NCBI GenBank assembly: GCA_019155185.1
Contig: CM032807.1
Location: forward strand, 14,606,200-14,670,199
Origin: Beaufortia kweichowensis
Lineage: Eukaryota > Chordata > Actinopteri > Cypriniformes > Gastromyzontidae
Reading direction: 5' to 3'
Length of the DNA: 64,000 bases
Program-made: the position numbers and the translations under genes
Notes under the pieces: model-generated
Told to the model about the DNA's origin: nothing
What the model saw: only the letters and a program-made list of their open reading frames with translations
Databases searched by the model: none
Shown: positions 49,856 to 62,430 of the stretch, in pieces
Layout of the letters: each line of letters opens with the position of its first letter
Numbering within the stretch: the first letter of the stretch is position 1

Positions 49856-50093
49856 TGTGACCCTGTCTGTGAAAACCAGACCTTTCATTCTGAGATAACG
49901 AGCATCAAAGTTTGATTTCACCTATTCATTTCACTATGATTTCAATCTTTGACATGACGTTACTCTGACAATATTAAAGATATCAATGTTAAATTCACAC
50001 AGAATATTATTATCATTATGTAGAATGATTTTATGTAGAAAACAGAAAAATCACAAAAAATGACTTTAGTTGGGTTTTCACAGAATGAGTCAC
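49856..50093. mobile_element. Family-B inverted-repeat element (MITE), complete
   Basis: It starts tgtgaccctgtctgtgaaaa and ends gggttttcacagaatgagtc. The interior is very close to the 31265 copy (GATAACGAGCATCAAAG, TTCAATCTTTGACATGACG, AAAGATATCAATGTTAAATT). Same orientation as that copy. Confidence 0.75.
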
Positions 50094-50997
50094 CAATGTA
50101 GATTAAACTAAATATAGAGAATAAAATAAAGCAAAAACTGTGTGTGCAAAACAAAATTAAGTACTTAGAAGAGCTGTGATGTGTACAAAAAAGTTTGTAC
50201 CAAAGAGTGTAAGTAAGTTTTCAACGTAAGCCTTGAATCACACTAGATTATGGCTGGTGTTCTGCACAGGTGTTAGCTCAATGGCCCATGAATTCTCCGG
50301 CATAATGAAACCCCAGCGTGCTGCGTTTTGGATCTAGACGAGTCTTCACATTCCCCTGTGGTCTTCATGCTATGACGGCATGATCTCAGGCTCTAGCTGT
50401 TTTACAGGAATTCGTTCCCACGACAAAACCCGTTTGTTGTCCCCCGAGGGCTGGACCTCACTGATCTACGGCTCTGCAGATGGGTGCGGGTACATCAGAT
50501 TAGTGTAAAGGTCATAGTCAGCAGCGGCGAGGTGGGCATTTGTGATTCATGTGTTAATTTGACTACACTCTCTTGTTCTGGTGCCGCACGCTGAGAGATG
50601 GATGCCGTGTGCCCTGGGTTGCTTGGTGGTCCCAATTATACTGAGGTGGCAGATGGATGGGGGCTCCCATAGCAAAGGGCTCATTAGAAGCTAGCATCCA
50701 GAGGATGAGCGTGAACACGCGGCCCACTGAAGCTGCACTTTCCTGCTCTCCATGAGCACACATCATCCCTCCCAATCTATCCTCGATCCCCCGACACTGA
50801 GGAGCTAATGAAAGACATTACAAAAACAAATAGTGGGCTAATGTAAGCATGTAACACCCGGCACACTACAACAACATGTGTCCGAAGTGTTAAAAAAAAG
50901 TTATTTTGAAACTGTTGCTTGTTGAGTTACAAGCTATGCATGATTTATAGAGCTCAAGTAAAGTAAACTGTGTACATTCTCACTTATGGCCATTACT

Positions 50998-51226
50998 ATA
51001 TGTGAAAACTTGGCTAAAGTCTCAAAATTAAATTCTGAGATAACGAGCATCAAAGTTTGATTTCACCTATAAATATCACTATGATTTTAATCTTTGACAT
51101 GTCATTACTCATTCAGTTTTAAAGATATCAAGGTTTTGTTCTTTACATTACGTAGAATGATATTACTTAAAAAACAGAAAATGTGAAAAAATGACTTTAG
51201 CTGGGTTTTCACAGGCTGGGTCACAT
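50998..51226. mobile_element. Family-B element with degraded 5' end
   Basis: The 5' end is worn (tatgtgaaaacttggctaaa). The interior GAGATAACGAGCATCAAAG, TGATTTCACCTATAAAT and ATCTTTGACATGTCATTACT and the 3' end ctgggttttcacaggctggg tcaca match the family. Confidence 0.7.
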
Positions 51227-53030
51227 ATGTTATGTGAGTGTTACTGTAGTTACCAAAGCCGCAAAACAATTGACTGCCAAACCAATCGTGGTTTTATGAT
51301 GTTATTAAAAAATGATCATAATTAATTACTATCATAATTATAGAAAATTTCCCTCCGCTCGAGGACGGATCTATTCGCGGCTCAGCTGTTATCATGAAAG
51401 GTTGAAGCTCATTGTGTTCACTGAAAGCCCCTTTAAAATCTCACAGCCTGTAAGATCAGTATTCAGATCAACACTGTTCACATTTAGCCTCGCTGGCCAG
51501 CCAGAGGATGACAGTGAGTAAATAAGCAGTGGGTAAACACACAGCAGGCTCTTTCTGATGCTGTAATGAAACATCTCAGGAGTGATTTATTGTATGAACG
51601 CTGCTGCTGTCTGCACCTCAACTGAAGCTTGTGTATGTCGGATTCAATCAGTTAATGAAAAAGACGCTCCTGGAGAACTCAAACTGTGGATTTTGAGTGT
51701 TTGACATTTCGATTATGATTGAAGATAAACCATATTTAGATGATTTATTATTTTTCACAATGATTCAAATCCATAATAAGCAAGGAGTAGGAATTAAGAT
51801 TTCCAAAATGTATCCAAAACTGTAAAAAAAAACATCTTTTGTTAATTCTTGATTTTGGTTTTGAAGAACAAAGAAATACAAGAAAAATAAAATTTTAGGG
51901 GAAATTATCCCCAACTGTTTAGCAGTTTAGCTGTTATTTTTCTGGCTAAATTACATGGCAACAGTAATCCAAAATAAGAGGAAAAAACATTTTTTTAAGC
52001 AAATTTTAGAGCAATTACCTAAATATCGAGATATATATCAAATACAGTATAGTGTCACTTCACTTATTAAATTATTGAAATGAATTTTTACACTGTTGTT
52101 ATATGACAGAATTTTTATATTGCCTGTACTTTATATTCTTGATTCCTTAACAAAGTTGTGATCCCCGAAGCTTTCAATATAGAAAGTGACTTTTTTATTT
52201 ATTTGTGGAGTCCCTGTAGAATCTTACATTACAGCATACAACATCTTGTATTTTTGTACAAAACAACCATCCAGTAATCTCAAGAATGACATGTGCACTT
52301 GATTCTCTTTGCGTTCCACAATCATACACTCATCAGCTTGTCCTGACATTGCCCTTTGACTTTACAGAAATTCATCTCAAATCTCAAATCGATCAGCCAG
52401 AGTTCAGCCTTTGCAATGAAATGCCATATAATCTCTTTTCCCGGGACAACAGACTAAAAAGTCCTCGTAAGGGCCCATTGTGTATGGTCCTCTGCCCATC
52501 GGTCTGTTCTGTGCTCTGCGGGTCTCTGTCCAGTCTTCCCTCCGTGTCTCCATTACACCCAAAGCCACACACAGTAACTGGACGCTTCATTTTTTCCTGT
52601 CCTGATCTCGGGCTGTAATTGAAACATCCTGTTGGGCCTGTGTCGCTCTCTAATTTTAGCCAGCTAGTCTCAGCTTCAGGAGGGTAGTTCTCTGGGACTG
52701 TTTGTCACCACTTCCCTGATGACCTTGCACACTGCGGCAGGGGAGTGATTAAAGATCAAGGCCAAAGACCATTTCCTTTGCACTGGAAGATGAATGGCCC
52801 TGTTTGAAACTGCCTGCTATGGTCCAGGACAATTAGAGAGAGAGGCTCAGGCGTGCAATGTGTATGAAAGAGAAGCACAAATACACATCCCAACCCCTAA
52901 GATCATATCTTGTCTTTTTATTTTTTGCTTCACTACCTAAAGGTGGAAATTAATAAATGTTTTGAGCATATGTTATTAAACAGTAAACATGTGAGTGCAC
53001 ACATTTGAGCAAAAATGAGGAAGAACCCCT

Positions 53031-53032
<2 letters not shown>

Positions 53033-53093
<61 letters not shown>
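53033..53093. repeat. ATT microsatellite
   Basis: About 20 uninterrupted ATT units. Confidence 0.95.
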
Positions 53094-53095
<2 letters not shown>

Positions 53096-53177
53096 AGCCT
53101 TTATGTTATTGGCCTGCATGTTTTTCATTTTTTGTTATTTCATTATCTTCTTGTTGTTGTAATAACAGTGTATAGTA

Positions 53178-53262
53178 ATAATAATTATAATGATTATTAT
53201 TATTATTACAGCTATTATTATTGTTGTTGTTGTTGTTATCATTATTGTTATTATTATTACTT
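53178..53262. repeat. Mixed ATT/GTT microsatellite
   Basis: Interrupted AAT, ATT and GTT triplet runs, close to the preceding ATT array. Confidence 0.85.
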
Positions 53263-53994
53263 GCAGTGATCAAGCCACAGGGGTTCTAAAGATCTGATAC
53301 ATGATAACATCTTGTCTACACTATATTGCATTATATTGATATTGTTCTGTATTGTGCATAACTTTTGTTTGATTGTTTAGAAAAATCTTGAATCTAGCAG
53401 GTCTAGTAAACATATCTTTGAAAGATATCTTTGTTTGATGCAGGGATTTCTTTATCATGACAAAATGAATTGGTTTTATTTTCCTATGGCTCTTCCACTA
53501 CAAAAACCAAAAGCAATATTTGGTTCAGACGAGCAGATTTTTCATAAGCACACACTATAAGCATTAGATCTGATCACAGTAAAAACATATTTAGGATTAA
53601 GGAATGACTTTTTTAAAGTACACAACATTAAACCAATAACATAAAGGCATTTTGTCATGATAAAGAAAACCATTGGTTTAATGTTGGTGCTAATGCGATA
53701 CAATTCTTCCTACTCCTGTAGGACAGTAAGTGAAGGTGACATTAACCAGATGACGGTATCATTCCGATCTTGCGTTTTCTTCTGACCGTCCCAGAAGATA
53801 GGTTTGAAGAAAAAGGCTTTGTGGCAGGCCGTTGACAAGAATAGGGCCTGACGCCATCGATTCTCTGTAATACAAGCTTTTCTTGTGTCCTTCTGTCAAA
53901 GCCAAGATCTGACATGATAATGCAGATCAGGAGTGACCCGATCGAAACGTGCACTTCCGAAGCTGAGATGGCTATCTACTGTAGTTGGGAATGT

Positions 53995-53995
<1 letters not shown>

Positions 53996-54029
<34 letters not shown>

Positions 54030-54064
54030 CAGAGAGAGAGAGAGAAAGAGAGTGAGAGTGAGAG
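53996..54064. repeat. GA-rich microsatellite
   Basis: A nearly pure GA run with a few A or T interruptions. Confidence 0.95.
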
Positions 54065-56170
54065 GGATTTGTTTGTGGAAACCTTGAGATTATGGTTGTT
54101 AAATATATTCCTGACCCAATGGTTTAAATGTCTGAGGTTATGATATTGTATTACAGGCTGTCAAAGATGACGTGGCCTCTTATCAATGCCGCCATACATC
54201 TCAGAACAGTTTCTGTCTTGTCCCTAAAGACGAGCTTCTTTGTCTTCATCAGTTCTAAGAGTGAGAGGGGAAATGCATGGACAGTAATTTTCACACAAAA
54301 TAGGGAATAGTTCGCTCCCAAAATACATTTTGTATGGCACTGAGATTTTGTGACGAAATTGGATTTAGCCGGCTGTGAAATCATTTTTTGTAAAGCACGC
54401 CAGCCAGGGAGCGCAGATTTGATGTCGCTGCAAAAACAGACTCATCATTGTCAAACATGCTGTATATTCTGTTATTCCTCAATACCTTCGTATTGCTGGA
54501 TTTCTCGTTTGGCATTCGTATACAATTAATTTCTAATCTCTTAAGTATATACTGTACATTCTCTTTACAGTATTGTGGTGTATCTGGGAAAGCGTGACAC
54601 CGTCTGCATAATCTAGTGAGGTATTCTTGACGTGAACTTGTAAACAACCTAATAAAACTTGAAAGATTGCAGATGTTGTAGTTGCTCTTATGAACTAATT
54701 TTATGCCCTTTAGCACTATCAATGTCTGAGGAGATTCGAGGTCATCGCTTGCTACGTATAGCTTGTCATTTTTTGTTTGCATTAATTCCAAAATCCAAGG
54801 TGGATTTTTACTATTCTACTATTTTATCATTAACTATACACTACAGTGTCCAGGCTCACAGAATCTCTAACAAAAATATCATAATATTTAATAAACAATA
54901 AATCGTTCTCTGGCCATCTGGAAATTCCTTGTGGAGATAAGGGTTAGGATTGTTATTGTTCATTAGTTTTACAGCATGCCATGAGTGCATATTAACATTA
55001 TTTATTGTTTGCTTTCGGCAGCGTGTGGACTTAACAGCGGATAATCAATTAAAAGTAGTCGCTCTTTACAAAACGTATTACTTTTCATCTTTGAAGTAGC
55101 TCTGAAATGCTGGTTTCGTATTGCCCTCATGGTTTAGCTGTGGTCATAGACACTAGACAGGACATCAGTGATCAGCCTGTCCTCTGACATCACTCTTGTT
55201 GAACAGACACATCTGTCAAGCTTTGCTGTCATTTCACACTCCACGAAGCTACAGTGAACAGCAGTGAGGAACTATGGGAGACATAGACCTTCTGGTCTCA
55301 TGAGTCCATCAATGACACATCCGCTGGTAATGTGACAGCATCATGTCTGTGTTAACTGTCACTCAGACTGCTGTTGTCAACCCAACATTGGGGATCGGTC
55401 CGGGATGGTTTTGTGCTGGTGGACTTGTATTTATGAGCACAACTTATGGTGGCTAAATCTGCTGGTCTTTTCATTGATTATATACTGTAATACAAGATCA
55501 ATAAAAAGTATCAAAGACAGTTGTTGTCTCTGTTAAACTATTAGTACAAATGGACTTCTCCACCAGACAGAATTCTCTCCACACTAGTACGCCGGCGTGG
55601 CTCCAGCCGAGCACTGTTTCATTACCCTGTCAAACTCAATAATAGTTAGAAGTCGGTCCTCTCATCCGGCACTGCAAACTCAATCAGCGCTATGATTTCA
55701 TAACCCTTGCTTTGTGACAGGGCTTATTTTATCCGAACACCGATCCACTCTGATTAACGCACGGTGCGCACACATGGGTTGAAATACAACACCGCCGGTG
55801 AGTCCTGGCTGGAAGGTGGGGGCAAGGATGCCCATAAATCAGAATTGTGGGATACTGGAAGGTGCTGATGAGCCAGCAGAAGGCGAACGGCCCGAGACAG
55901 TGATGATCTGCGACGGCCCGTGAGAAGCTGAAGATGGTAGAAGATGTACGAGGAGTCGGCTACCATAAATAAACCCGGATAGAAAAACAAACCTGACATT
56001 TCGGTTCTCGGTCCGCTTCCCTCGAGAAACGAGGGAAAGAAGTAAAATATAATGCCTGTTGAGATGATGTGTTTTCATTGTTTTGTACCCGTGATCCTCT
56101 CTGTGTTGGCGGACTCTCCGTCATTTAAACATTTGTTCTTTTTGTTTTGTTTCCACCTGCCGCCGAATGA

Positions 56171-56178
56171 TTCAGCAG
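56171..56178 (+). promoter_or_regulatory. nrxn3: Tandem NAGNAG splice acceptor
   Basis: The acceptor reads ttcagcag, giving two AG dinucleotides three bases apart. The first yields an exon starting with a Gln codon (…TIQ then QTTDD), the second drops that Gln (…TIQ then TTDD). Both preserve the frame. Such CAGCAG pairs are commonly used alternatively, but usage here cannot be read from DNA. Confidence 0.6.
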
Positions 56179-56257
56179 ACGACGGACGACATCGTGTCAT
56201 CGGCGGAATGTTCCAGCGATGACGAGGACCTGGAGGAGTGTGACGGCGGACACACAG
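56176..56257 (+). CDS. nrxn3: nrxn3 exon: acidic juxtamembrane stalk segment before SS5
   Basis: This 82-nt exon encodes QTTDDIVSSAECSSDDEDLE and then ECDGGHT, plus one base of a Gly codon. The TTDD / SSAEC / SDDED / EC series is the conserved neurexin segment that follows the Thr-rich stalk and precedes splice site 5 and the transmembrane helix. The acceptor is a tandem ttcagcag, so the exon may start at 56176 or 56179 with or without the first Gln. The upstream intron ends with a T-rich tract at about 56128-56160. The donor is ACAG-gtggga, and the exon ends in phase 1, the phase of the next neurexin exon in other vertebrates. The residues DGGH replace the EPST/EPSS that mammalian paralogues have here. 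No further neurexin exon is recognised downstream in the window. Confidence 0.92.
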
Positions 56258-57690
56258 GTGGGATGGTTGTGTTATGATTGTGCTTGCTTAAACTTGGTCT
56301 CTATCTCTCCTCTTTGAGTTGCAACCGAGGGTTTCCCCTCTCAAAGCATCACCCCATGACAACACAGTGTAACTTCAAAACCAGTGTGAACATTTATGTT
56401 TCCATCTTTTTAAAAGCAAAGACTAAAAACTATTGGGCACATGTGATCTAAATGTCATTGCATTAGATACAAAAGCTCAGAGCTCACCAGCGGTCCAGAT
56501 CCGGACCTAAAAGCATTATTTTCTCTGTAGTTTATACCGTTAAAACTGAGTTTCAGAATGATTTATGCAGAAATCATAATTGGCAGGAAACAATAAATCA
56601 GTTTGCTGAGTGTTCCGTGATTCATATAAAAAAGCACATAATAATAATGCAATTGAATGATTTTTTTGTGATCACGTTCTGGACTATTTTTTTGGGATAT
56701 CAAGAATTATTATTTCTTTTAGGTTGGTATTGTGGCTGCCAACTTAAAAAATTACAATACGTTTTCTTTAATTGCCCATCCTCTAATTTTCTAACTGTCC
56801 AACATAATAACTCTTTAAGCTGTTTTGGGACATTTAATTGTTTGGTTTTTGGCTGTTAAGTTAACCATGTAGTGTTAAAGTTTTAACTAATCTAAATTTA
56901 TTCTAGCAGTCTCTTAGCTATGGATGTATTCCACTAAAGTTTGGCATCCAGCTCATGTCTAAATAGTTACACACTAGAAATGTTTGAGAAATGTTTTGCT
57001 TAAAGTGTTACCGTTCTTTAAAAAATGCCAATTGATTTAAAATTCATCTAATGCAATGACATTGAGATATTAGTGCGACTCGTTTCCAAAAACTGGGCCG
57101 CTGTAGATTTGAATTCAAAGTGGTTTTATATAATGATAATAAGATCCAATAAATCAGAAAACATTATCAAGGTTACACGTGATTATGGGGCTGAACTTCA
57201 CTAACATGGTTGTGCGTTTATACTAATTTTGTCCTCTCAGCGATAAACGGAGAGCCAAACTTTATGCCAAAAGTACAAAATTAGTATCAAACTCCATGTA
57301 GTTCACAGTGATGCTTCAAAATGTATCAGTCCTGTACACAATGAGTTTCTTGCAGTGTGCGTGTGTGCGTGCGTCTTTAACAGATGATACATTTTGAGAT
57401 GTTTACAAATCAAATGAGAATAATGCTTTCAGCATAAAGATTTCTGACGTGTAGCAGAACTAACTGCAATGGAAACTACTCTTCCTTCCTGTTTGTTCCT
57501 TTGTTTCCTCACATCGAAGGCTTGTGTTAATACATTCTAATAGAGAACAGATATCCTCGAATTTCTGTGCTCATCCTTCTCCACACATACTCTAGCTTCT
57601 GTTTCCTTAAGGTTAAACACTTTTACCCATCACGAGAGTACCGCACATGATGAAGAAATTGGTTTAGTTGAGCTGAGATGTGTTTTGGGT

Positions 57691-57968
57691 CAGTGGTTCT
57701 CAACTAGTGGGTCACAAGCCAAAAATTTGATTCCAAGAAAACCAATTACTAAATGCAAATAATGAAAAATTAACCATATTATTATTTTTTTTAAAACATA
57801 GTCAATTAAATGGGTGGTAAAAAAGGGAAAGAAAAATGGTTTTATTCTGTTTGCAACAAACACGAACTAAATTTCGTGAGTAAAAGTTTGCATATTTTTA
57901 AACCTGTTCATGGTAGTTTGTGTGCTAGACAATAAATCTGAGGTCCAAAAACAGGTTGAGAACCACTG
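57691..57968. mobile_element. hAT-type non-autonomous element
   Basis: It starts cagtggttctcaactagtgg and ends aggttgagaaccactg. The terminal repeat CAGTGGTTCTCAAC is the classic end of many vertebrate hAT (Charlie/MER5-like) elements. The interior is AT-rich with no transposase frame. A clean 8-bp target duplication is not evident. Confidence 0.75.
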
Positions 57969-60475
57969 GCTTTAGAGAACTTGGGCTTGGCTTTAATTTT
58001 CAGACTCTCGCCGCCAGTCGTTGCAGTGTAAGAAACCCTGCTGTTGATTTTATTGCTTACAAGTTCATTATGGATGCAAGGCTTGTTTGGTTTATGAAAC
58101 TTAAGTGGTGCGCCCGCCGCCCTGTGCAGGTACCTTTCAACCAAAGGGCCTTTAATTGCTTCAAAAAGCCTTCATAGCAGTAATTAATGCCCTTGAATTT
58201 ACCGCAAACTGCACCCTGCTTCATACAAAACATATGACCAGTTTTAAACCCTCCGCTCCCAATTACTCCAATTAAAAGCACGTTAGCCGGCATTGCGTTT
58301 TGTTAGGCCCGTACAGTCATAGACATAACATCCAGCAATTACAAAATGTTTGTAATGTCTGGTTCACCTCACAGTCTAGCATCCATATGGTCCGTCATTA
58401 CCTTTGACTTTACAGATGGCTCTTATTTATTTGTTTGTGTTACTTAACGACATTCATATTTCGCAAACTTCCAAGGTTACTCTGCTCATTATATGAATTT
58501 CCTCCGTGCTAGCTTCGAAAGCTGACAGCAGAAAGTTTTGTTTCGATAAATTCTCCCTAACTGTTAAATCTAATACCAGCCCCAAGTCCTCTCAAATTCA
58601 TCGGCTGCAGGAAGTTCGCTATGGGACGGTTTGCAGTTTTATCTTTCATCTGTTCTCATCCGACATTCGATACGAGTACACTTAGCCACAAACCACCACG
58701 CTCATACGATTTCATGTTGACACAGAAATTCACATTTTCAGTCTGACCTTCGCTTCAGATTTCGTGGACGGTTTGCATGATACATTTCTGTTTTGGTTTA
58801 ACCTTTTCCATGTGGAAAAACATTTTCCTGCTGTATCCTTTCTTTGACATTCCATTCATGTGATTTATTTTGCCAGAATTTTCGTTTTTTCCCCTTTCGG
58901 GGGGCTTTTTCTTTGATGTCCTCATCCCTCCATTTTCCAGGATTAAAATCGTATCCTCTTGTTTCGTCTCATCTTGTGCCGCATGGAATTTTGGTGGTTG
59001 AAAAAAATCAAATTCTCCTCCTCATGTTTTTATGTTTTGTGCCATGAGGCTGAAATAAAACATCCCCACATTCTATACAACAGGAAATTAAAGGCAACAA
59101 AATCTTTTCTTGCCATCATATATATATTTATATGAATTTTTATTTTTGCGCCCTGGGCAACCCCCATTCTGTCTCAAGAAAGTTGTGTGTGAAAGAATGA
59201 CCGCCCTCCCCACCCCTCCATTCCCGATGTCATCTTTATTTCTGTGCCTTTCTGCATAGACATGTCCGTTTGAATGCAGATGGCATAAAAAGAGTTTTAT
59301 TGCCACAAAGTATATCTGTTTTTCTATTCTATTTGTCGCTATTGATCGGTCGCACTTGTGGCATGCGTTCATTGCAAACTAACCCACCCTAGCGGGAGAT
59401 CTCCATCATCTCTAGCATGGATGTGATTGGCTCCATCTCGCAGTGCTTCTCCACCCATGAGCGTGCTAACAGGCTGTCGTGCATATCATCTGTCTGTGCG
59501 CTGCTGTCTTGTCTTTGTGTGTTTACGTGTGTCTGTCTGATGTCTTGCTGATTCTTGTGATTTTGCTGTATGTTTTGTGAATCTTTTGAACACATTTGAA
59601 CCAATGGGAATTCCACAATACGGCCAATGCAGAACAAATACAACGAGTTAGATGGTAAATTCAAATTCAGATATTTCTGTGTCAAAATAATGAAGAACAA
59701 CAAAAAGAGGAACTAAAAAGTATGGGATGGGACTTTCTGTTTGGCCGACCAATGGCAGACAGGAAGAGTGTTCTTGAAAACTGTACAGTTTGAGCTTCAA
59801 CTTACAAATAAATGCCGTTCATGTTTGACTAGATCACAAGAGTGAACTCTTCGTCTGAAGACTAAAATAAACTCAACCAACAAAAGACAGTACAGAACAC
59901 AGAACACCCTTGATGTCTGAATCAAAAAGAAAAAAGCTCCCGCTAGTGTAGTTCACAAGAAGGAAGGCTCTTTTAATGTAAAAGTGAAGTTGTCTCAGTA
60001 AGATCCCTAACGTTTTCATCTCGCTGTCATCACATGAGTTGATTAAGATGGAAAAACTTTAGCATTATTCAGGGGAGGTGGACGAAGAGCATCTCTGAAT
60101 CGTGTTTAGGTGTAGTCAGGCCCCGTCGGGCCGGCTGTCACTTTAGAGAAGCTCTTCAATCACTTGAAGGGTATTTACTTGACATGTTGAGCGTGCAAGA
60201 AGGTTAGCTTAATGGCCATACAACAAATCGAGCACCAGACAGCAGTCACATGCCTCCGGCTGAGGATGTCAATTTAACACCTCGAGTCGCACTGGGAGAT
60301 AAAGGATTAGCAGCAATCTGTGAAATGCCATGACAAGAGATCCCTAAGTGAGACATTTATAAAAATAAACCAGAGGGAGCAAAACCAGTGGTCACCAGTG
60401 ATGAGCTGACCATGATCCCATGCCAAGCTTCACCTTTAAAACGCTGCAAATTTGCATTTAGAAGATAAACGCATT

Positions 60476-61045
60476 TTAAAAAATTCTTACCTATTCTTAA
60501 AATATTATGAGTTTAATTTTGTATTGCTATGACTTTATCTCGCAATTTTTACTTTATTCTCAAAATTTTATGATTTTATTATTGTATTTCTATGACTTTA
60601 TTCTCAAAATTCTGACTTAATTTTAAAAATATTATGACTTCAGTCTCATATTGCTATGAGTTTAATCTTGCGATTTTGACTTTATTTTATGTTACGATTT
60701 AGTCAAAATATTACAACTTTTTGTTATTTAATCTTGTAACTTTAACTGTATTTTCAAGATATTATAAATTTAGTCCTGTATTGCTGCAACTTTTTTCTAA
60801 TAATTTTGACTTTATTCTCAAAATAGTATGAATTTAATATCGTACTGCTACAACTTTACTCTCATAACTTTTAATTTATTCTCAAAATATTGACTATAAT
60901 CTCATATTGCTAGAAGTTTAATCATGTATTTCTATGACTTTAAGCTCACTTTTTTTTTTACTTTATTCTTTAACTATTCTGAAATTAATCTAAAATTGCT
61001 ATTTTTTTCTCATAATTTTGACTTTCTTCTCAAAATCATTTTATT
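60476..61045. repeat. 64-bp minisatellite with about 21-bp sub-period
   Basis: Units start CTATGACTTTATTCTCAAAA, pass through TTTTGACTTTATTCTCAAAA and end GTCTCATATTG before the next CTATGA or CTACAA. Several copies are 62-64 bp long. Each unit is itself built of three related segments of the type GACTTTATTCTCAAAATATT. Copies are diverged, so the array is old. Confidence 0.8.
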
Positions 61046-62430
61046 TTTGTATATGACACTAAAACACGTAACTAACAGTAGTAACACAATTAGAGGATAT
61101 ATAAAATTTTCATCTTATCCAACAGATTTTGTTAACCTATTGTTCATACATTTATGCATTAATAATAATTAATCATATGCATTAATTTTACCGCATAATT
61201 TACTGCACATAAAAATGCTAAACAGTATTCTAGCCCTCCCAACAACATCCATTCAACTTTCAAAACTTTATTAAGCACATTTTAAGTGTTTAAGTGAGCA
61301 ACAGTGACCGGTGTGGGTGGAGCTTAGCAAAGGGTCAATTATCCAATCCAAATGTAATCTAATACTTTGAGGAAATATTAGTTTCTGTGCAGAGATCCTC
61401 TGACTGTTTACCTCAGCAGTAACGTGGCTTTCTCATTTCCCACGTTTTTCGTTTTCTATGCTGTGCTCTACTGATGAGTTAGCAGAGGTGATGAGAACTG
61501 CAGCGGTCGCAGGCCGTGCAACACAACAGGATTTGACTGCGGCATGTTTTGTAAAGCGCGGGGGACGGCTCGCACGGCCTCCTCTCTTTCAGAGGATCAG
61601 GCGGGTTTAGCGCCGCACACCTGCGGCATTCATCATCGTTTGGGTAGACTCAGCGAAAGCAAGATGGTCACGGAGGTTAGGCACAGATATCTGACGGCCG
61701 GCAAAAGAGAGAGAGAGAGGAGTATTGTGAATGTCAGCCGTTATGGTCCATTTATTTGGTTTTGCATCCTCTTCTGCTCAAAAAGTTGCTCGAAAAGGTA
61801 AAATTCTGCTCTGAAGATGTTTTTTTTTGAAGGCGTTCGGAGCTGGATGCGCACCTCCGATTTGTTTACAAGAATTATCTTCTGTAAGCACATAGAAAGA
61901 ACACTGCAATCTAGCAGAGCTTAAGGCTTAATACAGTGTGGAAGTGTTTGCTATGGAATGGAGCTCAGCCTAAAGAACATTTCCTCCTATCTCCGTTCTG
62001 CAAAACAAATACAGTCCCCTAAGACAAGCACACGATGTTTGCGCAGAGTTATTACACTGTGAAAATTATCGTTGCTTGTTAATCGCTAATGCCAGATTAA
62101 AGTATTTACAGAGACGTGGCTTGTCCTCCGTGGCGCGGTCTTTGTGCCTGTGGTTTTGCTTGATGCTTTCATCTTGATCAGCTAAAAATAAATCTGTTAG
62201 CTCAAGACGGCCTAGGGAATGAGTGAAACGTATTAAAGACGTCTGAGATACAACGGTTGTAGTTCAATTACTGCATAAGTAATTTGCCTTTTATGTTATT
62301 TAAATGCATTCATCTCAGTGCACTTTAAGTGCATATTTAAATATAATGTTTGATGCTGGAACTAGTGACTGAACAAGGCTGATATTTACTGATCATTTAA
62401 TTGCCTCTTTTTTGTATACAGCTCAAGCCA

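Larger units (their letters stand above)
45387..56175 (+). other. nrxn3: 10.8-kb intron between stalk exons
   Basis: No exon is recognised. Contents: reversed family-B remnant 46086-46341, family-A remnant 48226-48445, an element with GGTTCTTTGTGGAACCATT at 48456-48609, family-B copies 49856-50093 and 50998-51226, ATT-type microsatellites at 53033-53262 and a GA-rich run at 53996-54064. A distinctly GC-richer, repeat-poor stretch occupies about 47270-47880, with smaller ones at about 50280-50800 and 55560-56040. The 3' end carries the T-rich tract and CAGCAG acceptor used by the exon at 56176. Confidence 0.75.

Noticed and set aside
53015..53269. Open frame made of Ile and Tyr runs
   Set aside because: It is translation of the ATT microsatellites.
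54381..54791. 136-codon minus-strand open frame, the longest in the window
   Set aside because: No recognisable domain or family match, composition like surrounding intron, no splice or promoter context. A frame of this length is expected by chance somewhere in 64 kb.
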